A stretch of 64,000 bases of DNA, taken from Advenella incenata. Its GTDB lineage: Bacteria; Pseudomonadota; Gammaproteobacteria; Burkholderiales; Burkholderiaceae_B. A model generated the notes under the pieces. It ran no database searches. It was not told where the DNA came from and saw only the letters and a program-made list of their open reading frames with translations. The stretch spans positions 806,001-870,000 of the forward strand of contig NZ_SHKO01000002.1 of NCBI RefSeq assembly GCF_004217095.1. The letters are read 5' to 3'. Of the stretch, positions 43,626 to 51,745 are shown one piece after another (position 1 is the stretch's first letter; every line of letters begins with the position of its first letter). Position numbers and translations under genes: made by a program.

Positions 43626-44048
43626 ATGTCAAAAACGATGGACCTGTCGCAAGGGTCTGATGCGACGCGCCTGCATGGTGCCCAATGGGCAGGCCGGATA
43701 ATGAGCACACTTGTCATCATCGTTCTGGTGGTGGACGGCGCTACCCAGCTTTTCGCACCGTTGCAGATCGCGAGCATGTTGCAGGAAACCGGGTTCGCGC
43801 TGGAGCTGACTCGCGTCGTTGGCACCATCATTCTTGTCTGCGCCATCCTTTACGCCATCCCAAGCACCGCCTTCCTTGGCGCGATTCTGGTGACCGGGTT
43901 CTTGGGCGGCGCCATCTGCGCCCATATCCGTATTGGTGAGTTGGGTTCACCGCCAGAAATCATTAGCCTGCTGCTGGGCGCATTGACATGGGGTGGCCTC
44001 TACTTGCGGGATCCGCGTATCCGGGCGCTTTTGCCATTCATTCGTTAA
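43626..44048 (+). CDS. DoxX-like membrane protein
   Basis: Small integral membrane protein of 140 residues with four hydrophobic helices: STLVIIVLVVDGATQLF, ELTRVVGTIILVCAILYA, FLGAILVTGFLGGAICAHI and IISLLLGALTWGGLYL. This is the DoxX_2-type pattern with the DG and GGA motifs at helix ends. The start is ATG 43626 with GGAGAATC upstream. It is followed after 44 bp by an NAD(P)-binding oxidoreductase, a frequent pairing in redox-stress operons regulated by LysR proteins. Confidence 0.86.
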   Translation: MSKTMDLSQGSDATRLHGAQWAGRIMSTLVIIVLVVDGATQLFAPLQIASMLQETGFALELTRVVGTIILVCAILYAIPSTAFLGAILVTGFLGGAICAHIRIGELGSPPEIISLLLGALTWGGLYLRDPRIRALLPFIR

Positions 44049-44092
44049 TCAATCGGGGCAGTGATCTGCCTCTTAATATCAGGAGAAAGCAC

Positions 44093-44965
44093 ATGTTTTT
44101 AGTTATGGGAATCACAGGAAAAGTGGGCGGTGCCACCGCAGATCATTTATTGGCGCAAGGCAAGCAAGTGCGCGCGCTCGTACGCAATCGCGAGAAGGCG
44201 AATAACTGGGCGAACCGGGGCGTGGAGCTGGTTGACGGTGACTGGAATGATGCGGCAGCCATTGAGCGGGCGCTTAAAGGCGTTGAAGGCGCGTTTGTCA
44301 TGCTGCCCCCTGTCTGGGCGCCATCGCCCGATTACATAGAAGCAAAGGGCGTGATAGCGAGCTATGTTGAGGCGCTTACCAACGCAGCGCCGCCGCGAGT
44401 GGTTGCGCTTTCGTCGATGGGGGCGAACAGAACCAGCAACCACGGGGTGATCGCGGCCTTGACGCTTCTGGAGCAAGGGTTTCGTGACCTGATTGTGCCG
44501 ACCGCATTTGTGCGCGCAGGCGGATTTTTCGAAAATTTCCTCTACGGCTTACGTGTCGCGCAGGGCGGAACGCTACCGGTCTTCTACAATCCAACAAACC
44601 GGAAATCGACCATGGTCGCAACCAATGATATTGGCGCCGAAGTCGCAACGCTTTTGACCGGACCAGCATGGTCAGGGCAGCGCGTGGTCGAGCTCGGTTC
44701 GATGGTTTCTGCGGATGAAGTCGCGGCGCAATTGGGTGAGGTCATGAGCCTTGACGTGAAAGCCTTTGCGGTGCCACGTGCTGGATGGGGGCAAACACTC
44801 GAACAATTCGGCATCCCGAAGGGCCACAGCGGACCTGCCGAGCAAATGTACGAGGCCGTGAATGCGGGATGGATGGACCTGGGCGTTGCGGGAACGGAGC
44901 ATGTGACGGGCACGACATCCGCGCGCGATGTCTTCGCGGCAGCGTCGAAGGCCGCAGCAGCGTAG
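44093..44965 (+). CDS. NmrA-family NAD(P)-binding protein (quinone oxidoreductase-like)
   Basis: Atypical short-chain dehydrogenase of about 291 residues. The N-terminal motif is MGITGKVGGATADHLL (GxxGxxG), then VRALVRNREKANNWANRGVE with the arginines that favour NADPH. The middle has RVVALSSMGANRTSNHGVI. Homologues include QorB/YtfG quinone reductases and NmrA redox sensors. The start is ATG 44093 with AGGAGAAAG upstream. Second gene of the presumed LysR-regulated pair with the DoxX-like gene. Confidence 0.88.
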   Translation: MFLVMGITGKVGGATADHLLAQGKQVRALVRNREKANNWANRGVELVDGDWNDAAAIERALKGVEGAFVMLPPVWAPSPDYIEAKGVIASYVEALTNAAPPRVVALSSMGANRTSNHGVIAALTLLEQGFRDLIVPTAFVRAGGFFENFLYGLRVAQGGTLPVFYNPTNRKSTMVATNDIGAEVATLLTGPAWSGQRVVELGSMVSADEVAAQLGEVMSLDVKAFAVPRAGWGQTLEQFGIPKGHSGPAEQMYEAVNAGWMDLGVAGTEHVTGTTSARDVFAAASKAAAA

Positions 44966-45119
44966 AGGCGCTGATTTTGGGGAGGGCAATTATTCGCTCC
45001 TATGCAAAGTGTACTGTCTCATAAAACGCACCGGGAAAAATAATGATAAGCTTGTACCGCTTATAGCAGTCGTTGTTTTTTTATACCAATAATGAATATA
45101 TGATGCATGGAGACATTTT

Positions 45120-45926
45120 ATGAAATTTCGACTTAAACCCGCATTTGCACTTTTTACCTTGCTAGGGACTATGGGGGGCGGGCTATCGGCAGCCAATGCG
45201 AATACGTTGGCGCAAGTGATGGAGCAAAAAGTATTGCGCGTGGCGATTGATCTGAATGCGCCACCTTACGGCATGACAGATGACAAGGTAACAGCGATTG
45301 GTTCAGATGTAGAGACTGCGCAATTGATTGCGGACAGTCTGGGGGTAAAGCTTCAGGTGGTGCCGACAACACAGGCCAATCGCATTCCGTTCTTGTTAAC
45401 CAATAAAGCAGATGTGGTCATTTCCAGTCTGTCGATTACGCCAGAACGCGCCAAAGTGGTTGATTATTCTATTCCCTATGCAGATAACAAAGCGGTGATC
45501 GCCGTATCCAAGGATTCACCCATTAAAGAAATGAAAGATCTGGTTGGTAAAACGGTTGTGACCGCCAGAGGGACGACAAATGATCAGCAGGTTACCAAGC
45601 AGGCGCCACCCGGCACCAATATTGTTCGTTTTGAAAATGATGCAACGGCCATTACCGCGATTACCAGCGGACAAAGCAGTATTTTTGCCACTGCACCCTC
45701 GATCATCGGTGCCTTGAATAAAAAGTATCCAGCCAAAGCAATGGATATTCGAATCGTGATGTCTAGCGCCAAACTAGCCATTGGGGTTGCTAAAAACAAC
45801 CCGGAAATCAAAGAAAAAATGAATGAACTGGTGCGCGCCAATCTGAAGAATGGCAAGTTAAACGCGATTTATAAGAAATATCACCAAACCGATTTGCCTG
45901 CAGATGTAGTTGCGTTGGGCAATTGA
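45120..45926 (+). CDS. periplasmic amino-acid-type solute-binding protein (SBP_bac_3)
   Basis: Extracytoplasmic binding protein of 268 residues with a signal peptide (RLKPAFALFTLLGTMGGGLS). The SBP_bac_3 pattern is clear: LRVAIDLNAPPYGMTDDKVT, IGSDVETAQLIADSLGVKLQ, the ligand-arginine region NRIPFLLTNKADVVISSLS, and TPERAKVVDYSIPYADNKAV. The start has GGAGACATTTT upstream. No permease or ATPase genes adjoin it, so it depends on components elsewhere. The last 135 bp recur as a relic at 47830, each copy followed by a related hairpin. Confidence 0.92.
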   Translation: MKFRLKPAFALFTLLGTMGGGLSAANANTLAQVMEQKVLRVAIDLNAPPYGMTDDKVTAIGSDVETAQLIADSLGVKLQVVPTTQANRIPFLLTNKADVVISSLSITPERAKVVDYSIPYADNKAVIAVSKDSPIKEMKDLVGKTVVTARGTTNDQQVTKQAPPGTNIVRFENDATAITAITSGQSSIFATAPSIIGALNKKYPAKAMDIRIVMSSAKLAIGVAKNNPEIKEKMNELVRANLKNGKLNAIYKKYHQTDLPADVVALGN

Positions 45927-45960
45927 GCTGACCTGACGATATTCCCATAAAGGTTAATGT

Positions 45961-46002
45961 AGCGCTCGTGGGCGTATGGAGCTCAATGCCCCCGTGAGCG
46001 CT
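45961..46002 (+). terminator. Hairpin after the solute-binding protein gene
   Basis: AGCGCTC...GGGC and GCCCCCGTGAGCGCT form an imperfect stem with a small bulge, 34 bp past the stop. It is homologous to the better-preserved terminator after the relic copy at 47997. Confidence 0.6.
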
Positions 46003-46159
46003 GCTTGTGGCTCATTTTGAAATAAACCCACTGGAAGTGACAGCGTTCTGTCATTGTACGGCAACGTCTTGTTCGATTTATCCGTGGTCGAGTCCATGCG
46101 CCCCAGAATGATTTCGACAGTCGCGGTCATGCCGGCTGTCGCGTAGTCGCCCGGGCGCA

Positions 46160-46369
46160 GCCCTGCCCGTCGCAAGCGGCCAGACGGTGCAAAACGTTGC
46201 GCCGGAACCGGGTTACGAGTCAGTCAACGCCTTTATTACCATGTTCAAGAAAGTGCTGGGAAGTACGCCGGCACAATGCTTCAGAACACGCAACGTCCGC
46301 TTGCGACTCCCATCCGTTCACGTCTCAGTTCTGGATCCCTTGTTGCTGTCTGTCATGCCGGATGGATGA
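46160..46369 (+). pseudogene. C-terminal relic of an AraC-family regulator
   Basis: In one plus-strand frame the sequence reads VASGQTVQNVAPEPGYESVN, then AFITMFKKVLGSTPAQCFRT, matching the second helix-turn-helix of AraC regulators (usually VALDLGYESVSAFI). Nothing upstream encodes the rest of such a protein, and the frame then runs on without family similarity into the MerR gene region. It is the remains of a deleted gene. Confidence 0.72.
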
Positions 46370-46749
46370 CGGTCATGCTCAGTGCTCTCGATCAGCATGG
46401 CGCGCAAATGCTGGCGTTGGGTTTCGAGTGCTTCTATTTGTCGTTCGAGTATGGCGAGCCGCTTGCGCCGAGCATCTGAAATGTTTGCGCATGCTTTGGC
46501 CCCTTCGATTAATAGCATGCAATCGGGAAAGCTGCGAATTTCGTCCAGATTGAAGCCCATCGCCATTAGGCGCTGCAGTTGCTTGACCTGGGTAACGGCC
46601 ACCGGCGCGAATTCGCGATAACCATTCTCGGCTCGTGTCGAAGCCAGCAGACCGTGCTGATCATAGTGACGAATTGAGCGCACGCTGGTCCCGGTTGCCC
46701 GTGCCAGCGCACCGATTTTCAGCGTGGTTGTGGAGATAGTTTGGCTCAT
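46318..46749 (-). CDS. MerR-family transcriptional regulator
   Basis: Regulator of 143 residues. The N-terminal winged helix is typical: LKIGALARATGTSVRSIRHY, DQHGLLASTRAENGYREF, followed by VKQLQRLMAMGFNLDEIRSF and a long dimerising helix. The effector region is short, with the cysteines DCMLLIEGAKACANI that could sense metal or oxidant, though the spacing matches no known metal sensor. It is divergent from the exported alpha/beta hydrolase at 46834 and shares with it a promoter that has MerR-type architecture. Confidence 0.9.
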   Translation of the reverse strand: MSQTISTTTLKIGALARATGTSVRSIRHYDQHGLLASTRAENGYREFAPVAVTQVKQLQRLMAMGFNLDEIRSFPDCMLLIEGAKACANISDARRKRLAILERQIEALETQRQHLRAMLIESTEHDRHPSGMTDSNKGSRTET

Positions 46750-46773
46750 GAGTTGAACGATATCATTTTTTGT

Positions 46774-46805
46774 TTGACTATGACACCAGTGTCAGCGTTT
46801 AGGAT
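46774..46805 (+). promoter_or_regulatory. MerR-type promoter of the alpha/beta hydrolase
   Basis: TTGACT (-35, 46774-46779) and TAGGAT (-10, 46800-46805) are separated by 20 bp instead of the optimal 17, the over-long spacer that MerR activators correct. The spacer carries the dyad TGACACCAGTGTCA at 46781-46794 (6-bp arms), the natural binding site. Confidence 0.75.
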
Positions 46806-46833
46806 GCAATCTTTGATTTAACCGGAGTTCAAA

Positions 46834-47745
46834 ATGATATCTTCAAAAGTCTTTATCCACTGGCGAGGCTGGTTGGCTGGGTTGATCCTTATGGGCCTAT
46901 CTGCAATGGCGCAGGCCGCTGCACAATCCTACACGGTGACCGCGCCTGACGGGGTGGCCATAGCCGTTCAGGAAGCAGGAGACCCGAATGGTCAGCCCAT
47001 CGTTTTCATTCATGGCTTGCTGGGTAGTCATCTAAGCTGGGAAAAGCAGGTCAATAGCCCCGAACTACAGCGGTACAGACTGATTACCTACGATATGCGT
47101 GGCCATGGTATATCCGGCCAGCCCGAACGTGCCGATGCCTACAGCGATGGCCGGCGCTGGGCTGATGATCTGGCTGCGGTCATTGCGGGATCAGGAGCCC
47201 GGCAGCCTGTCGTCGTGGGGTGGTCGCTGGGGGCAGCCGTGGTAACGAATTACCTGGCGATATACGGCGACCAGAAGATCGGCGGCGCGGTGTATGTGGG
47301 TGGCGTGATCGAGCTGGCGCCCGGGCTGATTGTTTCGCACCCCCGTGTATACAGGGGGATGGCATCGCCTGATTTGAAGACCCACCTTGATGCCGAGCGT
47401 GAGTTTGTGCGCCTGTGTTTTGCCAAACAGCCTGACGCCGTCACTTACCAGCGGCTATTGGCCAATGCCGCTATGGCCTCCGAGAACATGCAAAATGCGG
47501 TGCAGAAGATGTCGCTAGACGCTCCTAGGGGACTTGGAGCCATGAAAAAGCGGTTGTTGCTAGTCTATGGCGCAGGCGATGCGCTGGTTCAGGCGCAGCC
47601 TTCCTTCAAGCGGGCAAAGGAGCTGAACCCCGGAGTGATCGGTAAGTTTTATCCCGAGTCTGGGCATTCTCCCTTTCTTGAAGAGGCAGGGCGTTTCAAT
47701 CGTGATCTTGCCGCCTTTGTTGACGCTGCTACTGCAAGGCGTTAA
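46834..47745 (+). CDS. exported alpha/beta hydrolase
   Basis: Hydrolase of 303 residues with a signal peptide (WLAGLILMGLSAMAQAAAQS). Motifs are FIHGLLGSHLSWEKQ (oxyanion region), YDMRGHGISGQPE, the nucleophile elbow VVGWSLGAAV with an intact Ser, and SGHSPFLEE with the catalytic His. Chloroperoxidase- or esterase-like; substrate unknown. The start has GGAGTTC upstream. Expression is predicted to depend on the divergent MerR protein through the 20-bp-spacer promoter. Confidence 0.9.
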   Translation: MISSKVFIHWRGWLAGLILMGLSAMAQAAAQSYTVTAPDGVAIAVQEAGDPNGQPIVFIHGLLGSHLSWEKQVNSPELQRYRLITYDMRGHGISGQPERADAYSDGRRWADDLAAVIAGSGARQPVVVGWSLGAAVVTNYLAIYGDQKIGGAVYVGGVIELAPGLIVSHPRVYRGMASPDLKTHLDAEREFVRLCFAKQPDAVTYQRLLANAAMASENMQNAVQKMSLDAPRGLGAMKKRLLLVYGAGDALVQAQPSFKRAKELNPGVIGKFYPESGHSPFLEEAGRFNRDLAAFVDAATARR

Positions 47746-47767
47746 TGCGACACCGCCATCGCTCTTA

Positions 47768-47833
47768 TTGCAATGCGCTGTGAACGATCGCACTATTAAT
47801 CGCGTGTTACCTGCTGCTCAAATACCATATGCT
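47768..47833 (+). repeat. Dispersed 66-bp intergenic repeat, copy 2
   Basis: Matches 41334-41400 upstream of the organosulfur operon. Here the repeat runs directly into the relic of the solute-binding protein gene, so it may mark the breakpoint of the duplication or deletion that produced that relic. Confidence 0.65.
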
Positions 47834-47995
47834 AAAAAACAATCCGGAGAAGAAAAAATGAATGAGCTGGTGCGCGCCAATCTGAAGAATGGCAAGTTAA
47901 ATGCGATTTATAAAAAATATCACCAGACCGATTTGCCTACAGATGTAGTTGCGTTGGGCAATTGGTTTGACTTGCAGTCGATCGCTCAAAGTTAA
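47830..47995 (+). pseudogene. 3' relic of a second solute-binding protein gene
   Basis: About 135 bp match the 3' end of the gene at 45120 almost base for base: both encode MNELVRANLKNGKLNAIYKK and YHQTDLP-DVVALGN. This copy continues ten residues further before a stop. The first 85 percent of the gene is missing and the preceding sequence is the dispersed repeat. It keeps a perfect terminator, so a tandem copy was probably present and lost most of its length. Confidence 0.85.
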
Positions 47996-47996
47996 T

Positions 47997-48046
47997 GCAG
48001 CGTTGGTGGGCGTGTGAAAATCTACATGCCCACCAACGCTGCTTTT
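47997..48046 (+). terminator. Rho-independent terminator after the relic gene
   Basis: A perfect 15-bp inverted repeat, GCAGCGTTGGTGGGC and GCCCACCAACGCTGC with a 16-base loop, followed directly by TTTT. The best intrinsic terminator in the window. Confidence 0.88.
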
Positions 48047-48174
48047 GGTTCATATTGCAGGGTGCCTGAGTAATCGGGATTGCCCATTAGGGGTTCCAAT
48101 TCGTATGCCGTGGCTGCCAGTCTCTGACATAGCGGTTGGTATCTGTCGCTACGCAATCTGCAACCCCTTACCCT

Positions 48175-48771
48175 TTATTTCGATGCCTTTTTTGCTTTCT
48201 TTGCCTTCTTGACCTGGCTGCCAGGCGGTTTTGTCAGAATTGCGCTCGCAATAAGATCAAAAAGATAATCCCCCCGCGGCGTAAATGCGGGCTGGTCGCC
48301 GACCCAGCCGAGCGCGGACATGAGGGCGAACAGGTCAATCCCTTGCATATCGGGGCGCGCTGTCCCCTCAGCCTGGGCACGCTGCAATAGTCGTGCACCC
48401 GCTTCGTGTACTGCTGCGCAGGAAGCGAAAAGCGCGGACTCCGGGTCCTCGTGGGCGCTGGCCATCAAGGCCACCACGCCGCTATAGCTCAGAACGAACG
48501 CCACGCCTTCACGAAACCACGACACGAGCGCTTCGTCTGGGGGCGCGGACGTCTCAAGTTCAACTGCCTTTTGCGTGAGTGCGTCCAGGTTTTCGCGCAG
48601 CAAGGCGTCGAACAAGGCTTCACGCGTGGGGAAATGGCGTAGCAGGGTGGCCAGCCCCACGCCGGCACGACGTGCGATATCCCGCATGGACGCATCGGCG
48701 CCATGCTCGCTAACCACGCCACGCGCGACTGAAAGAACATGGTCGTAATTTTTTTTTGCGTCAGCTCGCAT
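48175..48771 (-). CDS. TetR-family repressor
   Basis: Transcriptional repressor of about 198 residues. The helix-turn-helix is VLSVARGVVSEHGADASMRD, IARRAGVGLATLLRHFPTRE, ALFDALL; the rest is the helical ligand domain. The C-terminus is a lysine/alanine tail (KKAKKAKKASK). The start is ATG 48771 with AAGGAAATTT upstream. It is divergent from the short-chain dehydrogenase at 48952, and three copies of one palindrome lie in the gap, so it most probably represses both genes. Confidence 0.92.
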   Translation of the reverse strand: MRADAKKNYDHVLSVARGVVSEHGADASMRDIARRAGVGLATLLRHFPTREALFDALLRENLDALTQKAVELETSAPPDEALVSWFREGVAFVLSYSGVVALMASAHEDPESALFASCAAVHEAGARLLQRAQAEGTARPDMQGIDLFALMSALGWVGDQPAFTPRGDYLFDLIASAILTKPPGSQVKKAKKAKKASK

Positions 48772-48788
48772 AAATTTCCTTGACAAAT

Positions 48789-48885
48789 GAATCACTGATC
48801 CGTATTCTAAATAAACGGATCAGTGATCCGGTTATTTCAATCATGATTAATTTATGATTTTCTTCATGATGTGGATCACTGATCC
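48789..48885. promoter_or_regulatory. Three TetR-type operators (GGATCAGTGATCC)
   Basis: GAATCACTGATCCG at 48789-48802, GGATCAGTGATCC at 48817-48829 and its exact reverse complement GGATCACTGATCC at 48873-48885. Each is a 13-bp dyad with one central base. The first sits just before the repressor's start, the last just before the dehydrogenase, explaining two-way repression. Confidence 0.85.
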
Positions 48886-48951
48886 ATAAGATACAGCACA
48901 TTCGTGCAAATGGGAATAGAAACGTGGCTTTACGCCACAAAAGGAACTGTT

Positions 48952-49686
48952 ATGGGAAAGCTAGAAGGTAAGGTTGCCGTTGTTACGGGTGGATCCAGCG
49001 GCATGGCGCTGGCCAGTGCCAAGCGATTTGTTGAAGAGGGCGCCTATGTGTTTATCACCGGCAGAAGGCAAGAGGCACTGGACGAAGCCGTTAAGCTTAT
49101 CGGTCGAAATGTGACCGGCGTGCGTGCGGACTCGGCTAATTTGGACGATCTTGACCGCCTGTTCGATACAGTTAAGCGGGAGAAGGGAAAGATTGACGTC
49201 CTGTATGCAAGTGCCGGTACGGGCGAAGCCGTCCCGTTGGGCGAGATTACCGAGCAGCATTTTGATACGACCTTCAACCTGAATACGCGCGGCACGCTGT
49301 TTACGGTTCAGAAGGCGTTGCCGCTATTTAACGATGGCGGGTCGATCTTTATGACCGGGTCTATTGCGTCTGTGAAAGGGTTTCCTGATTTCAGCGTATA
49401 TGCGGGTAGCAAGGCAGCGTTGCACGCCTTCGCACGCGGCTGGCTTAACGAGTTGAAGGGCAGAAAAATCCGGGTAAATGTGCTCAGTCCCGGGCAGATC
49501 GCTACACCGATCCAGGAGCAGCTTTTTGACGAAGCAACCATTCGAGCTTTCGAATCCCTGGTTCCACGCGGCCAGATGGGTAAGCCTGAAGAAATTGCGT
49601 CAGCCGCGCTGTTTCTTGCTTCAGACGATTCGAGCTTTGTAAATGGCGTGGAGTTGTATGTTGATGGCGGTACTGCGGCCATCTGA
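48952..49686 (+). CDS. short-chain dehydrogenase/reductase under TetR control
   Basis: NAD(P)-dependent oxidoreductase of about 244 residues. The cofactor motif is VTGGSSGMA, with Ala where most members have Gly at the last position; the rest is standard: YASAGTGE, SIFMTGSIASVKG, catalytic YAGSKAALH and ELYVDGGTAAI at the end. FITGRRQEAL with two arginines suggests NADP preference. The start is ATG 48952 with AAGGAACTG upstream; the longer frame from 48904 overlaps the operator region. A weak hairpin (AATCCCG / CGGGATT, 49800-49822) follows the gene. Confidence 0.92.
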   Translation: MGKLEGKVAVVTGGSSGMALASAKRFVEEGAYVFITGRRQEALDEAVKLIGRNVTGVRADSANLDDLDRLFDTVKREKGKIDVLYASAGTGEAVPLGEITEQHFDTTFNLNTRGTLFTVQKALPLFNDGGSIFMTGSIASVKGFPDFSVYAGSKAALHAFARGWLNELKGRKIRVNVLSPGQIATPIQEQLFDEATIRAFESLVPRGQMGKPEEIASAALFLASDDSSFVNGVELYVDGGTAAI

Positions 49687-49928
49687 GGTCGCGCCGGGAA
49701 TGTACAGCCAACAAATAGTGCTCGAAAATCACGCCAAAAGCGTGCGGCCTGGCCCGGTCAACTTGAAAAAGACGATATGGGTTATGCCGATCAACATGGA
49801 ATCCCGATCACAAGACGGGATTAATTGAGGTGATTGTCCGGCGGTTGCGGTCATATCCGTACCAGCTACCGGTCACCAAATAATGTGGGTCGTGGTTAAT
49901 CACAAGGTCCACGAAATGGAGAATTAAC

Positions 49929-50528
49929 ATGAGTTATTCAATAATTGGTTTTGGTTCGGTAGGCCAGGCGCTTGCCCGGGCATTCGCAAGAAAGAACATC
50001 GAAGTAAGCGTTGCCTGCCGACGTGCGCCCGAGGCGTTGACGCAGCAGGCACAAGCGATTGGGCCGACCGTTGTACCCACGACGCTGCAGGAGGCTATCG
50101 CGTCCGACATAATCTTCCTGGCAGTGCCGTTTCGGGAACATCGCGAAGTGGCCAAGTTATTGCCAAGCTGGCGTGGTAAGACGATTGTCGATGCGACAAA
50201 TGCCTATGGTATTCCTGAAGACGAGCTGGAAGGGCAACCGTCGGCCGCCGTTGTGGCCAAGGCGTTTACCGATGCCAGCGTTGTAAAGGGCTTTAACCAC
50301 CTGGTTGCTGCCGTTCTGGGCGCTGATCCGAGCGTGAATGGCGGCAGCCGTGTCGTGTTTTTATCCAGCGATGATGAACATGCCGTGCCTCCAGTCGCGG
50401 CGCTGGCGGAGCAACTGGGTTATGCACCGATTGCGCTGGGGCCACTCAAGGAAGGCGGTGCGCTGGTTCACGGCAGCGGCAATACCTGGGGGAAATTGAT
50501 TTTCAAGGATCTGGTCAGGTTCAAATAG
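49929..50528 (+). CDS. NADP-binding F420-reductase-like protein
   Basis: Protein of 199 residues in the NADPH-dependent F420 oxidoreductase / ProC-like family. The dinucleotide motif is at the very N-terminus (YSIIGFGSVGQALARAFARK), followed by VSVACRRAPEAL, DIIFLAVPFREHREVAK and VDATNAYG. In bacteria lacking F420 these proteins are thought to be NADP-dependent reductases of unknown substrates. The C-terminal GPLKEGGALVHGSGNTWGKL is typical. The start has GGAGAATTAAC upstream. Single-gene unit. Confidence 0.88.
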   Translation: MSYSIIGFGSVGQALARAFARKNIEVSVACRRAPEALTQQAQAIGPTVVPTTLQEAIASDIIFLAVPFREHREVAKLLPSWRGKTIVDATNAYGIPEDELEGQPSAAVVAKAFTDASVVKGFNHLVAAVLGADPSVNGGSRVVFLSSDDEHAVPPVAALAEQLGYAPIALGPLKEGGALVHGSGNTWGKLIFKDLVRFK

Positions 50529-50565
50529 CGGGGTGGCAAGCATACCTGCACCTGAGCAGGTGTCA

Positions 50566-50596
50566 TTGACCAGCGCCCTTACTGGGTGCTGGTCAA
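50566..50596. terminator. Bidirectional hairpin between convergent genes
   Basis: TTGACCAGC and GCTGGTCAA pair over 9 bp, extended by GCCC/GGGT-type pairing. The element overlaps the stop codon of the RIO kinase gene and follows the F420-reductase-like gene, so it may end transcripts from both sides. No T run is present. Confidence 0.5.
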
Positions 50597-51436
50597 TTGC
50601 TGCTCGCGGCGCACCCGTGCTTCTTCTTCCAGGCGACTATCTTCCAGTTCCCGCAGCAGGCTTTCCATATCCACGGGGCTGGCATCGGGCTCCACATAGC
50701 CGGTCAGTTCGACATCCACGTTAAGTTCGCCCGCTTCGTAAAGCGCCCAGATTTCCTTGCCATAGCTGGCAGACAGAAGCTCCGGGGCAAAGCGCCCGAA
50801 ATACGCAGCAAGGTTGTTCACATCGCGAACCAGCATTGCGCACGCTTCTGTGTTCGCAGCGGCGTCAACGGCTTGGGGCAGATCAATAATGACCGGGCCA
50901 TCGGCGGCAAGCAGGATGTTGTATTCGGACAGATCACCGTGTATGACGCCTGCGCAAAGCATGCGTACCACCTGGTTAAGCAGCATGGCGTGTAGTTGCA
51001 GCGCACGTTCCTGGGTCAGGTCCACGTCGTTAAGGCGCGGCGCCACATCGCCCTCTGCATCCACGACCAGTTCCATCAGCAATACGCCGTCGGTGCATAT
51101 ATAGGGCTGCGGTACGCGCACGCCGGCATTGGCCAGCTGAAATAATGCGTCCACTTCGGCGTTCTGCCAGACTTCTTCCTGCATCTGGCGGCCGTAGCGG
51201 CTGCCTTTTTCCATGGCGCGGGCCTGCCTGCTATTTTGTACCTTGCGGCCGTCCCGGTACGACGCGGCCTGCCGGAAGCTGCGCTGTTTGGCGTCTTTGT
51301 ACACTTTTGCGCAACGCGTGGCGTCGCCGCTGCGTACCACGTACACGGTGGCTTCTTTGCCGCTCATGAGTTGGCTGAGCACTTCGTCGATAAGGCCTTC
51401 TTCAAGGAGCGGCACAAGCCGCTTGGGCACTTTCAT
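50579..51436 (-). CDS. RIO-family protein kinase
   Basis: Atypical serine kinase of about 285 residues. Visible elements are the phosphate loop LMSGKEATVYVVRSGD, the ATP-lysine in RCAKVYKD, the catalytic loop GVIHGDLSEYNILLA (HGDxSxxN), and the metal-binding aspartate in VIIDLPQAVD. A C-terminal acidic/basic tail follows. The bacterial RIO1 subgroup is widespread in Proteobacteria but its substrates are mostly unknown. The start ATG 51436 (MKVPKRLVPLLEEGLID) is preferred on similarity; the frame opens nine residues earlier. Confidence 0.92.
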   Translation of the reverse strand: MKVPKRLVPLLEEGLIDEVLSQLMSGKEATVYVVRSGDATRCAKVYKDAKQRSFRQAASYRDGRKVQNSRQARAMEKGSRYGRQMQEEVWQNAEVDALFQLANAGVRVPQPYICTDGVLLMELVVDAEGDVAPRLNDVDLTQERALQLHAMLLNQVVRMLCAGVIHGDLSEYNILLAADGPVIIDLPQAVDAAANTEACAMLVRDVNNLAAYFGRFAPELLSASYGKEIWALYEAGELNVDVELTGYVEPDASPVDMESLLRELEDSRLEEEARVRREQQLTSTQ

Positions 51437-51528
51437 GCAACCGCCAATAGTGAGGGGCAGCATAAGTGCTGAATGGGGGGGTGAAACGGAAAAAGGGGGG
51501 AAAGAGATGAATTCATGCGCTATTGTAA

Positions 51529-51618
51529 GGGAGGTGGTAACTCACGGAGCGACAATTTCGATATTTCGCTAATGAAATCAACGACAAAACCCTCTCCGCA
51601 TAGTCATCCATGGCTTCT
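51529..51618 (+). repeat. 90-bp repeat, copy 1
   Basis: Begins GGGAGGTGG and runs through TAATGAAATCAACGACAAA and CCGCATAGTC to CATGGCTTCT. It matches 58051-58140 with the same spacing apart from about one base. In the second copy the sequence is part of an open frame; here the frame is shifted. See the findings on the 51.5-58.1 kb segment. Confidence 0.7.
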
Positions 51619-51692
51619 GGAGCAGCGTGTTAGGAGAGCATTCATCCCCATTTATGGCTAGAACTGGGCCTTGAACACCAGGAAGTTTTAGC

Positions 51693-51745
51693 TGGCGCCG
51701 GGACCAGAATCGAACCTGTAGCCCTTGCGGCGGGCAATTCCCGGT
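51693..51745 (-). other. tRNA-Leu-like 3' fragment, degenerate
   Basis: On the minus strand this reads like the variable arm, T-arm and acceptor end of a class II tRNA: CCGCCGCAAGG, then GGTTCGATTCT in the T-arm position, then a GGCGCCA end. The T-stem has mismatches and no 5' half (D-arm, anticodon) is present, so it is a fragment and not a functional tRNA. It aligns well with 57806-57855. Such 3' ends are left by integration of mobile elements into tRNA genes. Confidence 0.65.

Noticed and set aside
44984-45012. 29-bp similarity to part of the epimerase-like gene (41645-41673), as a relic of a second copy
   Set aside because: About 23 of 29 bases match, but the stretch is too short and has no further homology on either side.
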